Shown here piece by piece: positions 1-7,549 of a stretch of 20,124 nucleotides of DNA (positions are counted from its first letter, which is position 1; the number at the start of each line of letters is the position of its first letter). This DNA is from an uncultured Clostridia bacterium (GTDB lineage: Bacteria > Bacillota > Clostridia > TANB77 > CAG-508): assembly GCA_947629965.1 (NCBI GenBank), contig CANRFS010000007.1, positions 1 to 20,124 on the forward strand, given 5' to 3'. The position numbers were made by a program, and so were the translations under genes. Below the pieces are notes generated by a model. The model searched no databases. It had not been told where the DNA came from and was given only the letters and a program-made list of their open reading frames with translations.

Positions 1-595
1 TATATCTATTGTAAAGTTTATAATATCATCAAAATCTAAGCTGTTGTTTTGTTTTAATTTTTGTTGATATAATCTATATATTTCAGCTATCTTCTCTTTT
101 CTAAATTCTCCATTTGCTCTTGCAGCATAACTTATAGGTGTTAGCATTTCGTTTTTAGCATTGCTTATTTCTGCTAAAACTCCTCTATCTGTGAATAGTT
201 TATCATCAATATTTAGCTCTTTTAAGCATTGTTTCATTAGTGTTCTTTGGTCTGATGTATCAAAGATTACAAATGACCTTTGATATCCTATTCTGTCTAT
301 ATATCTTCTTAAAATTTTTACACAAATAGAATGAAATGTTCCTATCCACATTTCATTTGCTACATCTCCAACTAAATTTTCTACTCTTGTTTTCATTTCA
401 TTTGCTGCCTTATTTGTAAATGTAATTGCAAGAATTTGCCATGGCTTAACGTTTTTTTCTCCTATTAAATATGCTATTTTATGTGTTAATACTTTAGTTT
501 TTCCGAGAACCAGCTCCTGCAATTATTAAGTTTGGTCCTTCTGTATTTATAACTGCTTCATATTGTTTATCATTTAATCCTTCTAATATATCCAT
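1..595 (-). CDS. pcrA: UvrD/PcrA-type DNA helicase, 5' part, with +1 frameshift at CGG
   Basis: Superfamily 1 ATP-dependent 3'-5' DNA helicase used in repair and replication. The ATG at 595 is preceded by a GAAAGGAA ribosome site. The first 30 codons read MDILEGLNDKQYEAV up to IIAGAGS, the classic Q-motif and start of Walker A. The next zero-frame codon is CGG (505-503), after which the frame stops within three codons. Skipping the C at 505 gives GGA AAA ACT, completing GAGSGKT, and continues through ITFTNKAANEMK (motif Ia) and WIGTFHS for 168 codons to the left edge, where the gene is cut. The corrected fragment is 198 residues of a family usually over 700. It is the last gene of the leftward operon, behind a GC-rich palindrome. 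Identification is secure; PcrA versus another UvrD paralogue is less so. In the standard reading it would be called a pseudogene, but all other residues look intact. Confidence 0.93.
503..505 (-). other. Recoding site: in-frame CGG in pcrA, +1 shift
   Basis: Zero frame reads GGT TCT CGG AAA AAC TAA. Omitting C505 gives GGT TCT GGA AAA ACT, the Walker A GSGKT. The glycine is essential for nucleotide binding in P-loop ATPases, so the shift must fall at this codon. An AGGAG lies about 8 nt upstream, but the other sites do not share it. Confidence 0.85.
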
Positions 596-626
596 TTGTT
601 TATTCCTTTCATTGTTTGGTTTTATC

Positions 627-647
627 GGGCGGGCATAAAGCCCGCCC
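627..647. repeat. GC-rich perfect palindrome (REP-like element)
   Basis: GGGCGGGC, a 5-nt ATAAA loop, and GCCCGCCC form an 8-bp all-G/C hairpin in an otherwise AT-rich intergenic gap between the phosphatase gene and pcrA. No T-run follows on either strand, so it is not a classical intrinsic terminator. From memory, elements of this look (GC palindrome flanked by CTACA/TGTAG) recur between genes of gut Clostridia. It may act as an mRNA-stabilising or attenuating hairpin within the operon. Confidence 0.6.
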
Positions 648-665
648 CTACATAAATTATATTTC

Positions 666-1115
666 CTAAATTCTAATCTCTAATATCTTGTTTATACAAT
701 CTTCTAATTCTTTTGCACATTTTCTATATACTTCTATTCCATATCCCCATGGGTCTTTTATATCAATATCATTTTGTGGAAAGCCTGCATATTCTTTCAT
801 GGTATATACTCTATCTTTTAACTCTGGATACATTGCTATAACGTTATTCTTATGTGCTGTTGTTGCACATAAAATTACATCCATATCTTTGATGTTAGAA
901 TTTCTAATATTTGTTGCCCTGTGATTTGATAAGTCTATTCCATAGTCATTCATAACAGTTAATGCTTCATAAGTTGGAATATCACCATTTTGCGCATATA
1001 TTCCACATGAATACACTTCTACATCTTTATTTTCTTCTTTTGCCCTCTTTTCAAGCATTTTATGAGCCATTGCGCTTCTACATATATTTCCTGTGCATAT
1101 AAACATTATCTTCAC
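666..1115 (-). CDS. Low-molecular-weight protein tyrosine phosphatase family
   Basis: A 149-residue cytoplasmic phosphatase. The phosphate loop CTGNICRS sits at residues 7-14 (nucleophile Cys7, Arg13), and the general-acid loop DPWG at about 121-124. This matches the LMW-PTP fold, including the YwlE protein-arginine phosphatases. Residue 11 is Ile, as in tyrosine phosphatases, whereas the arginine phosphatase YwlE has Thr there, so tyrosine specificity is favoured (inference from known YwlE work). The start is GTG at 1115. Its AGGAG ribosome site lies inside the last codons of the phosphorylase gene, whose stop is only 4 nt upstream, so the two are translationally linked. The spacer of about 12 nt is long. 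Intact, no CGG. Confidence 0.85.
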   Translation of the reverse strand: MKIMFICTGNICRSAMAHKMLEKRAKEENKDVEVYSCGIYAQNGDIPTYEALTVMNDYGIDLSNHRATNIRNSNIKDMDVILCATTAHKNNVIAMYPELKDRVYTMKEYAGFPQNDIDIKDPWGYGIEVYRKCAKELEDCINKILEIRI

Positions 1116-1119
1116 TTGT

Positions 1120-2421
1120 TTAAATCACTCCTAGTATAGTTTTCTCTTTTTCAACTTTCATTTCAGATATCTTGTAGGCCGATTTTATTTTTTCCACTGC
1201 TTCTTTTCCTTTCTGCTCATCATTTGCATGGACGTATGCAAGTATATTACCCTTTTGAACTCCGTCTGATATCTTTCTATTTAAAATAATACCTACTGAT
1301 TTATCTATGCTATCTTCTTTTTTTATACGCCCTGCCCCAAGTATCACTGATATTTCTCCTATTGCTTTTGCATTTAATTCCTCAACATAACCTTCTTTTT
1401 CTGATATTACTGGTAATATGTATTTTGCTTTTTCAAACTTGTCTGGATTTTTTATATATTCTATATCTCCGCCTTGATTTTGGACAAGTTCTAAAAATTT
1501 ATTATATGCTTCTCCTGTTTTTATATTCTCTAAAATCATTTTTTTGTTCTGTTCTAAATCATCATTTTTACCTGATAGTTTTATAATATAACTGCCTATT
1601 GTTGTTATTATTTCTTTTATATCTTCTGGAATATTTCCTTTTAAACATTCTATAGTTTCTATTATTTCTAATGTATTTCCAACTGCATATCCTACTGGTT
1701 CATTCATATTTGTAAGCACACATACTGTTTCTCTATTAGCAAGCTTTCCTATAGATTTCATCATATTTGAAAGTTTTGTAGCATCTTCTTTGTTTTGCAT
1801 AAAAGCTCCGCTTCCAACTGTTACATCCAATACAATTTTATTTGCTCCTGCTGCTATTTTTTTGCTCATTATACTTGATGCAATTAGCGGAATACTTGCT
1901 ACACAATTTATTGAATCTCTTAAAGCATATATTTTTTTATCTGCTGGCGCTAAATTTGCTGTTTGTCCTATTACACTTATACCTACTTCTTTTACATTTT
2001 TTATAAAATTATTTATGCTTATATCCGTTTTATATCCTGGAATAGATTCTAATTTATCAACTGTTCCTCCTGTAAATCCAAGCCCTCTACCCGACATTTT
2101 TGCAACAGGAATTCCAAGTGATGCAATAATTGGAGTAAGTATTAATGTTATTTTGTCTCCTACACCACCAGTTGAGTGCTTATCTATTACATTTTCAGAT
2201 ATTTCAGATAAATCTAATATATCTCCTGAATTTGCCATCTCTAATGTTAAAGCTGTTATTTCTTCCTCATTCATTCCATTAATGTATATTGCCATAACAA
2301 GTGCTGCCGCTTGATAATCGGTTATTGTTCCATCAGTATATTTTGTTACAAAATAATTTATATCATCTCTACTTAATTCTTTACCATCTCTTTTTTTGGC
2401 TATTATTTTTTGAATGTTCAA
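1120..2421 (-). CDS. pdp: Pyrimidine-nucleoside phosphorylase
   Basis: Phosphorolysis of uridine, deoxyuridine and thymidine to the free base and (deoxy)ribose-1-phosphate, in the pyrimidine salvage pathway. The 433-residue length is the family norm. The glycosyl-transferase family 3 signature SGRGLGFTGGTVDKLE is present near residues 108-123, and the phosphate-binding KHSTGGVGDK lies just before it. The start is TTG at 2421 with a GGAGG 8 nt upstream; that ribosome site overlaps the TAG stop of the upstream DUF3137-like gene. It lies in the leftward operon and is followed after 4 nt by the LMW phosphatase. The gene contains several out-of-frame CGG triplets and none in frame. Confidence 0.93.
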   Translation of the reverse strand: MNIQKIIAKKRDGKELSRDDINYFVTKYTDGTITDYQAAALVMAIYINGMNEEEITALTLEMANSGDILDLSEISENVIDKHSTGGVGDKITLILTPIIASLGIPVAKMSGRGLGFTGGTVDKLESIPGYKTDISINNFIKNVKEVGISVIGQTANLAPADKKIYALRDSINCVASIPLIASSIMSKKIAAGANKIVLDVTVGSGAFMQNKEDATKLSNMMKSIGKLANRETVCVLTNMNEPVGYAVGNTLEIIETIECLKGNIPEDIKEIITTIGSYIIKLSGKNDDLEQNKKMILENIKTGEAYNKFLELVQNQGGDIEYIKNPDKFEKAKYILPVISEKEGYVEELNAKAIGEISVILGAGRIKKEDSIDKSVGIILNRKISDGVQKGNILAYVHANDEQKGKEAVEKIKSAYKISEMKVEKEKTILGVI

Positions 2422-2433
2422 ACTAAATTCCTC

Positions 2434-3312
2434 CTACAACTCTGTTTCATTTATATTATTTAAGAATTTTTCTGTTAAGTCTAAAGTAAAATTAATTATA
2501 TCATAATATTTTTTTAGCATATCGTAATCTAGTGCCTTTTTCATTAATTTTGCCTCAAAAACTCCTCCTGTTTCAAATCTAATATAAAATTTATTATCCT
2601 CTATTGTTATTTCAGGTACTACTTTGTTTTCTTTCTTAAAATCTAGTAACATTTGCATTATATCAGACGTCAATAATTGCATTGCTATAATTTTATCTGT
2701 TGAATACACATTAAATTTCTTCTCAAATTCTCCAGAATCCATTTCTATTTTTTCTTTATTAAATAGCGATATTGAATTTTTACGTATTTTAACACATGAA
2801 TTTATATTTTTATTTAATTCTATTTCTGCAAATAAGCCATGAAAAACTGTGTATGTAGTTGTATCTCCGTCACTATCTGTTGATTCTGTTTCTGTTTTTA
2901 CTTCTGCCATATTAATAGCATATCCACCTTCAAGAGTCCCTGTAATTAAATCTTCAGAATAATATCTATCATAATACTCAAATCTTGCTAGGTTATATGT
3001 CGCTTTTGGTATTCCTCTTGTAGGATAAAATTCTAAATTTTCACTATATGATTTAACAAATTTTTTTATAATATCTTCTTTAAACATCGTTTTGTATTTT
3101 TTACCACTCTTTGCAAAAAAATGATAGATGAACCCACTTATTAAAATGATAATAACAGCTATAATACTTCTAGTCATAATAAATAACAAAGCTAAAAAAA
3201 TCGCTATAATTATCATATATATATTCTCATTCCTTGCTTTTTTTCTTATAGGTTCTAATATATTTTCAGTTTCTCTATATACTCTTTCGTATATCTCATT
3301 AAAATTTTTCAT
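2434..3312 (-). CDS. DUF3137-like membrane protein, partner of LemA
   Basis: A 292-residue protein with two closely spaced hydrophobic segments at about 30-68, then a soluble domain containing a DSDGDTTTY turn. The combination of an N-terminal helical hairpin, a central GxFxEIELN-type strand region and a location directly downstream of lemA matches DUF3137-type proteins. Function is unknown; pairing with LemA suggests an envelope role. It starts at ATG 3312, 18 nt after the lemA stop, with GAAAGGAAT as ribosome site. The family assignment is from overall pattern and context, not from a catalytic motif. Confidence 0.65.
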   Translation of the reverse strand: MKNFNEIYERVYRETENILEPIRKKARNENIYMIIIAIFLALLFIMTRSIIAVIIILISGFIYHFFAKSGKKYKTMFKEDIIKKFVKSYSENLEFYPTRGIPKATYNLARFEYYDRYYSEDLITGTLEGGYAINMAEVKTETESTDSDGDTTTYTVFHGLFAEIELNKNINSCVKIRKNSISLFNKEKIEMDSGEFEKKFNVYSTDKIIAMQLLTSDIMQMLLDFKKENKVVPEITIEDNKFYIRFETGGVFEAKLMKKALDYDMLKKYYDIINFTLDLTEKFLNNINETEL

Positions 3313-3330
3313 TAATTATTCCTTTCAAAA

Positions 3331-3855
3331 TTATAGCGTTACATTGTTTTTTGCTTGTTCTTCTGCTTGAAAATAATCTTCTTCTTTAAAGTTAAATAAT
3401 TTTGCCATTAAATTGCTTGGAAAAGTTTGAACTGCATTATTATATGTATTTACTTCTGCATTGTAAATTCTTCTTGCAGCTTGAAGCTGACTTTCCATCT
3501 TTGATAATTTCTTTTGCAATCCTAAAAATTGCTCACTTGCTTTCAATTCTGGATAATTTTCAGATAGTGCAATAATTTTATTACACTTATTATTTAATAT
3601 TTCTCCTTCTTTTAAATTTTTATTTATAAAATAATTTTCTCTCATTTTTGCAACTTCTTCAAATATTTCTTTTTCATGTTTTAAATATCCTTTTACGCAT
3701 TCTACTAAGTTTGGAATTAATTCAAATCTCTGTGTTAAATATACATCGATTCCAGAAGCAGCTTGTTTAATTTTATTTCTCTTCCTTATTAATGAATTGT
3801 ACGTTAGCAATACATATGCTAATAATAAAATTACTATAATAATTAATATTCCCAT
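3331..3855 (-). CDS. lemA: LemA family protein
   Basis: A 174-residue protein with one N-terminal membrane helix (about residues 3-20), followed by the family hallmark YNSLIRKRNKIKQA and the Q-R-FELIPNLVECVKGY segment, then a long helical bundle. LemA proteins are membrane-anchored, mostly extracytoplasmic helical proteins of unclear function. It sits 12 nt downstream of rnhB and directly upstream of the DUF3137-like gene, a common pairing. The length is typical, and there is no frameshift and no in-frame CGG. Confidence 0.92.
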   Translation of the reverse strand: MGILIIIVILLLAYVLLTYNSLIRKRNKIKQAASGIDVYLTQRFELIPNLVECVKGYLKHEKEIFEEVAKMRENYFINKNLKEGEILNNKCNKIIALSENYPELKASEQFLGLQKKLSKMESQLQAARRIYNAEVNTYNNAVQTFPSNLMAKLFNFKEEDYFQAEEQAKNNVTL

Positions 3856-3867
3856 CGCTTATTCTCC

Positions 3868-4495
3868 TTAAATAAAATTCTTTATAAAAGTTTTTCTATG
3901 CAAATTACATATTCCATATTCTTTTATTGCCTGTATATGTTTTGCTGTTCCATATCCTTTATGTGCTCCAAATCCATACTCAGGATATACTTCATCATAT
4001 TCTCTCATTATTCTGTCTCTTGTTACTTTTGCAATTATTGATGCTGCAGAAATACTATATATTTTTGCATCACCCTTTATAACAGAAATATATTTAATAC
4101 CTCTTGTATCTATTTTATCTAGTGCATCAACTAAAATTACATCTGGCTTTACTTCTAACTTATCGATAGCCATTGTTAAAGCTTTTTTTGTAGCATTTAA
4201 TATATTTATTTCATCTATTTCTTGCTGATCTACTATTCCTGTACTCCAACTGATTGCTTCATTTGTTATTTTTTCATAAAGCATTTCCCTTTTGTTTTCT
4301 GATATTTTTTTAGAATCATTTACATATTCTATAAATGATTCTGGCTTCATAATTACGCATCCAACAACAACAGGACCTGCCAAAGGGCCACGTCCTGCTT
4401 CATCTATACCAGCTATGTATTTTATTCCGCTCATCATATAACTTTTTTTCAAATTCTTTTAGTTTGTTTAATCTTTCTATTTCTCTTTCTTTCAT
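3868..4495 (-). CDS. rnhB: Ribonuclease HII, with +1 frameshift at CGG
   Basis: Cleaves the RNA strand of RNA-DNA hybrids and removes single ribonucleotides from DNA. The catalytic core is clear: GIDEAGRGPLAGPVVV (first Asp and Glu), LVDALD, and VTRDRIM. A downstream start at 4452 would give an odd MKKSYMMSG leader with no ribosome site. A much better start is ATG 4495, with GGAG 5 nt upstream and 11 nt after the preceding stop. From it, 22 codons read MKEREIERLNKLKEFEKKL then YDE, like the usual RNase HII N-terminal helix. The next codon is CGG (4429-4427). Dropping its C gives GIKYIAGIDEAG and runs to the stop. The corrected product is 208 residues, normal for the family. Without the shift the long reading ends at a TGA within about ten codons. 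Confidence 0.9.
4427..4429 (-). other. Recoding site: in-frame CGG in rnhB, +1 shift
   Basis: Zero frame reads TAT GAT GAG CGG AAT AAA; skipping C4429 gives GAT GAG GGA ATA AAA TAC, joining the N-terminal helix to YIAGIDEAG. A glycine at this place is usual in RNases HII (for example RGF just before the catalytic strand in the Bacillus enzyme, from memory). It is codon 23 from the well-supported start. Confidence 0.8.
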
Positions 4496-4506
4496 AATAT
4501 CTCCAT

Positions 4507-4950
4507 TTATAGTTCTTGCAATTCTGATAAACTATATTTTCCATTATATCCCTTTAAATAATATACTTCACAATTATTAGGATTCTCTATATCATAATGT
4601 ACTATGTATCTATCTCCTTCTATTGTTGATAATCCTTGGCTTTCTAAATCGGAACTACTCCATTTTCTAAAATTCTCCGCATTTGAACTTATATCAACAT
4701 TAATCTTATTTGCATCTTCATTTGTTATTTGTGTACCTACTAAACCGTCTATTTCTTTATAATTGTATTGTTCTACAACTATCTTTGCTTTTGTTTTTAT
4801 AGAAAGCATATCTGTTTTTATATCTTCCAGTTGTGCTTGTTTTACTGCATCTGTTCCAAATTCTACTCCTACTGCTACAAGAATTAACATTACTATAACC
4901 ATTATTATTAAAGCAACTATTGTTATACCTTTTTCTCCTCTTAAATTCAT
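4507..4950 (-). CDS. Type IV prepilin-like protein
   Basis: A 147-residue protein. A seven-residue leader ending in EKG is followed by the hydrophobic helix ITIVALIIMVIVMLILVAVG (residues 9-28). This is the layout of class III signal peptides cut by prepilin peptidase between Gly and the next residue, although position +5 is not Glu as in canonical pilins. The rest is a small polar domain with no motif I recognise. No pilus assembly genes are visible in the window. It is first in the leftward operon, with its stop 11 nt before the rnhB start. A consensus-like promoter lies upstream at 5008-5036. The ribosome site is weak (AGGGG). Confidence 0.7.
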   Translation of the reverse strand: MNLRGEKGITIVALIIMVIVMLILVAVGVEFGTDAVKQAQLEDIKTDMLSIKTKAKIVVEQYNYKEIDGLVGTQITNEDANKINVDISSNAENFRKWSSSDLESQGLSTIEGDRYIVHYDIENPNNCEVYYLKGYNGKYSLSELQEL

Positions 4951-5007
4951 ATTTTCAGCCCCTATCTCTATAAATTTCTCAATATTTTTATTTACTTTTT
5001 CTTAATT

Positions 5008-5036
5008 ATTATATTATATGTGGAAATGTATTTCAA
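5008..5036 (-). promoter_or_regulatory. Sigma-A promoter of the prepilin-rnhB-lemA operon
   Basis: On the minus strand TTGAAA (5036-5031), a 17-nt spacer, then TATAAT (5013-5008), about 58 nt upstream of the ATG at 4950. It matches the consensus except at the last two bases of the -35 hexamer. Confidence 0.65.
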
Positions 5037-5155
5037 TAGAAAATTTTATATACTTTTTATAAATTTTTCATCTTTTTTTAAGTTATCTATTGTATGATTA
5101 ATTCAATTTAGGTTATTATTATAATAGTGTTTTATTATATGAGGAGGTCTTTATA

Positions 5156-6361
5156 ATGAGTGGAAATGACGAATTTTACCAAAAATTTAATTCAGATTCT
5201 TCTAAATCTGGAAATTTTAAATTTAATTTTTTGATTCCTTTTTTATCTGGAGTATTAGGTACAACATTGGTAATAGGTGTAGCATTTGGAGTGCCAAAAA
5301 TAAGGGAATCATTAGTTACTTATAACCCTAGCAGTTTGGAAATTAATAGATCTAATGAATCTTCTAATACTGGAGTCGTAGATTTAGTATCACTTAAAAA
5401 TTATTCTGATACAGCAGTATTTGCAGCAAGCAAAGTTTTACCTTCAATTGTAGGAATTAAAGTAGAATATACTGTTAAATCAAATTTTGTGCAGGGATTA
5501 TCACAAGTAGCACAAGCTGAAGGTTCTGGTATTATAATAAATAAAGATGGATATATATTAACAAATAACCATATAATAAATTCTTCTGACTCTTCTATTT
5601 TCTATGAGGTTTCAGATGCAGCAAAAGTATATGTTTATTTATTTAATGATGAAACACCTTACGAAGCTAAAATAATAGGAACAGATGAAGAAACTGATAT
5701 TGCTGTTATAAAAATTGAAAAAAATGATTTAACACCTGCAGAACTTGGCGATTCTAATTCTGTAAAAATAGGTGAATTTTCTATGGCAATTGGCAATCCA
5801 CTTGGACTTGGCACAAGTGTAACATCTGGTATAATTAGTGCAGTAAATAGAAGTGTTACTAGCAATGATGGCACAACTTATAATTTAATTCAAACAGATG
5901 CTGCTATAAATTCTGGCAATAGTGGTGGCGCATTAGTAAATGCAGAAGGAAAAGTTATAGGAATAAATACTTTAAAGCTATCTGGTACTGGTATTGAAGG
6001 TATGGGATTTGCGATACCTATTAATGAAACTATTGATATATATAATCAGTTAATTAATAAAGGAAAAGTTGCAAGACCATATATTGGTATATCTGGAAGC
6101 AATTTAGATGAGGTTACTGCTAAACGCTATAATTTGCCTGTTGGAATATATGTAGAAGAAGTAAATTCTGACGGACCTGCATCTTCATCTGATTTAAAAG
6201 TAGGAGATGTAATTACTTCAATTGATGGAACAGCTGTTACTACAATGGATGAATTAAATGACGTAAAAAATAAAAAAAATATAGGTGATGAAGTTACACT
6301 TGACGTATACAGAAGTGGAAAAACAAGACAAGTAAAAATAAAATTAGGTGAAAAACCATAA
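5156..6361 (+). CDS. htrA: HtrA/DegP-type membrane-anchored serine protease
   Basis: Envelope quality-control protease of 401 residues. One membrane helix at about 27-46 follows a short cytoplasmic tail, as in Bacillus HtrA. The trypsin-like domain has the triad His139 (TNNHI), Asp181 (ETDIAVIKI) and Ser256 (NSGNSGGAL), all intact. One C-terminal PDZ domain spans about 305-400, with the carboxylate loop YIGIS. The start ATG 5156 has an excellent AGGAGG 8 nt upstream. A TATAAT at 5120-5125 could be the -10 box, but I see no good -35. A strong terminator follows at 6393-6424. It is transcribed alone, divergent from the prepilin operon. Likely role: degradation of misfolded exported proteins. 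Confidence 0.95.
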   Translation: MSGNDEFYQKFNSDSSKSGNFKFNFLIPFLSGVLGTTLVIGVAFGVPKIRESLVTYNPSSLEINRSNESSNTGVVDLVSLKNYSDTAVFAASKVLPSIVGIKVEYTVKSNFVQGLSQVAQAEGSGIIINKDGYILTNNHIINSSDSSIFYEVSDAAKVYVYLFNDETPYEAKIIGTDEETDIAVIKIEKNDLTPAELGDSNSVKIGEFSMAIGNPLGLGTSVTSGIISAVNRSVTSNDGTTYNLIQTDAAINSGNSGGALVNAEGKVIGINTLKLSGTGIEGMGFAIPINETIDIYNQLINKGKVARPYIGISGSNLDEVTAKRYNLPVGIYVEEVNSDGPASSSDLKVGDVITSIDGTAVTTMDELNDVKNKKNIGDEVTLDVYRSGKTRQVKIKLGEKP

Positions 6362-6392
6362 ATGAAAGTGGATATTTGGTTTTATGAAAATA

Positions 6393-6436
6393 GCAGTAGA
6401 TTGAAATTTAATTCAATCTACTGCTTATTTATTATT
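6393..6436 (+). terminator. Intrinsic terminator of htrA
   Basis: A perfect 13-bp stem (GCAGTAGATTGAA at 6393-6405 with its complement at 6412-6424), a 6-nt loop, and a T-rich tail, 31 nt after the htrA stop. Confidence 0.85.
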
Positions 6437-6590
6437 GTTTTGCATATTATTTCAATTTTTCTATTTCATAGTCTAAAAATATTATTCCTATACTTCTGTT
6501 TAGTTGATTATAATTTTCCCCTGCTTCTAATTGTTTTTAATATAATTTAGCCCAATAGAATAATATCCTTCATTTTTATAGATATTTTGC

Positions 6591-7418
6591 CTAAAATATA
6601 ACTAAATCCACTTCACTTGAATAATTATTATTTCCATAAGCATACACTATATATAATATATTATCTTGCCCTAAAAAGAAGTTCTTTGTATTTTCTAATT
6701 TATACATCTCGTCATCTACATTTCTAATATAAATATTATAACCTTGATCACTTATATTTTTTATTTGTTCATTTGCATAATTTATTTTTTCTAAGATTTT
6801 ATTCTCTACAACTTCTTTATCTAAATTTTTATATTCTATTATTTCATTTAAAGTTACTAATTTATTATTAATTAAATCATAATTATATGTTTGTATTATA
6901 TTTCTTTGTGGACTAGTTCCATCCTTATATTTGCACCTAATTACTAGTGATAAAATATTATCATTTACATATGCTACATAGTCTAAGTCAAATACAGTGT
7001 GTGAAGTAGAGTTATATACTATATTTCTAATAGTAGTTGCAAATATATTTAATATTTCATTATTTATTTGTTTTGTAACATCATTTTGCATTTTAAATAA
7101 TGGTATTTTTGCATCAATACTATAATTTTTATTTTCTTCTGGTTTAATATCATATGCACAATATATTATTTCATCATAATTTATATCTTGATTTGCTGTT
7201 TCTGATAACTTTATTGTGTTGTCAAATATTTCATCAAAATTATTTTCTAATTCTTCATAATCTATAAGCTCTCCTACTTTCTTATCTTTGTCAATAACTT
7301 TTCTATTTGTTACTTGTGCATACACTCCTATGGCTATTGCTATTGCACATATAAATAGGATGGTTGCTATTATTACGGTTATTTTATTTTTTGTTAAAAC
7401 ATATTTCAAATTTTTCAT
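6591..7418 (-). CDS. Membrane-anchored protein, RsiV/DUF3298-like extracytoplasmic domain
   Basis: A 275-residue protein with one N-terminal membrane helix (about 14-34) and a large outside domain. The segment IDAKIPLFKMQNDVTKQIN followed by a long helix, then repeated aromatic beta-strands with NIYIRN and a C-terminal LGQDNILYIVYAYG, resembles the DUF4163/DUF3298 fold seen in RsiV and PdaC. The match is from pattern only; there is no sigma factor next door and no catalytic motif, so anti-sigma activity cannot be claimed. The start ATG 7418 has AAGGAG 6 nt upstream, and a consensus-like promoter lies just upstream. It is monocistronic and divergent from clpE. Confidence 0.55.
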   Translation of the reverse strand: MKNLKYVLTKNKITVIIATILFICAIAIAIGVYAQVTNRKVIDKDKKVGELIDYEELENNFDEIFDNTIKLSETANQDINYDEIIYCAYDIKPEENKNYSIDAKIPLFKMQNDVTKQINNEILNIFATTIRNIVYNSTSHTVFDLDYVAYVNDNILSLVIRCKYKDGTSPQRNIIQTYNYDLINNKLVTLNEIIEYKNLDKEVVENKILEKINYANEQIKNISDQGYNIYIRNVDDEMYKLENTKNFFLGQDNILYIVYAYGNNNYSSEVDLVIF

Positions 7419-7438
7419 TTAATTCTCCTTTAGTTTTT

Positions 7439-7467
7439 ATTATAACATTAAAAAATTATATATTCAA
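7439..7467 (-). promoter_or_regulatory. Sigma-A promoter of the RsiV-like gene
   Basis: On the minus strand TTGAAT (7467-7462), a 17-nt spacer, TATAAT (7444-7439), then a 20-nt gap to the ATG at 7418. Confidence 0.65.
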
Positions 7468-7484
7468 CTTTTTATTATGCTTTA

Positions 7485-7513
7485 TTGACTATCAGCAAAA
7501 TTTAATGTATTAT
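7485..7513 (+). promoter_or_regulatory. Sigma-A promoter of clpE
   Basis: TTGACT (7485-7490), a 17-nt spacer and TATTAT (7508-7513), 36 nt before the clpE ATG. No clear CtsR heptad repeat was found overlapping it. Confidence 0.65.
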
Positions 7514-7549
7514 ATTAGATATACTTTTATAAGAAGGCAGGCGATAAAT

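Noticed and set aside
627..647. GC-rich palindrome as a terminator
   Set aside because: No T-run follows on either strand, and pcrA lies immediately downstream.
6362..6550. Small 62-residue open frame directly after htrA
   Set aside because: It runs through the strong htrA terminator hairpin, has no ribosome site and no recognisable features.
7364..7549. Upstream extension of the clpE frame
   Set aside because: It crosses the clpE promoter and the neighbouring gene's promoter; the zinc-finger start at 7550 is the family start.
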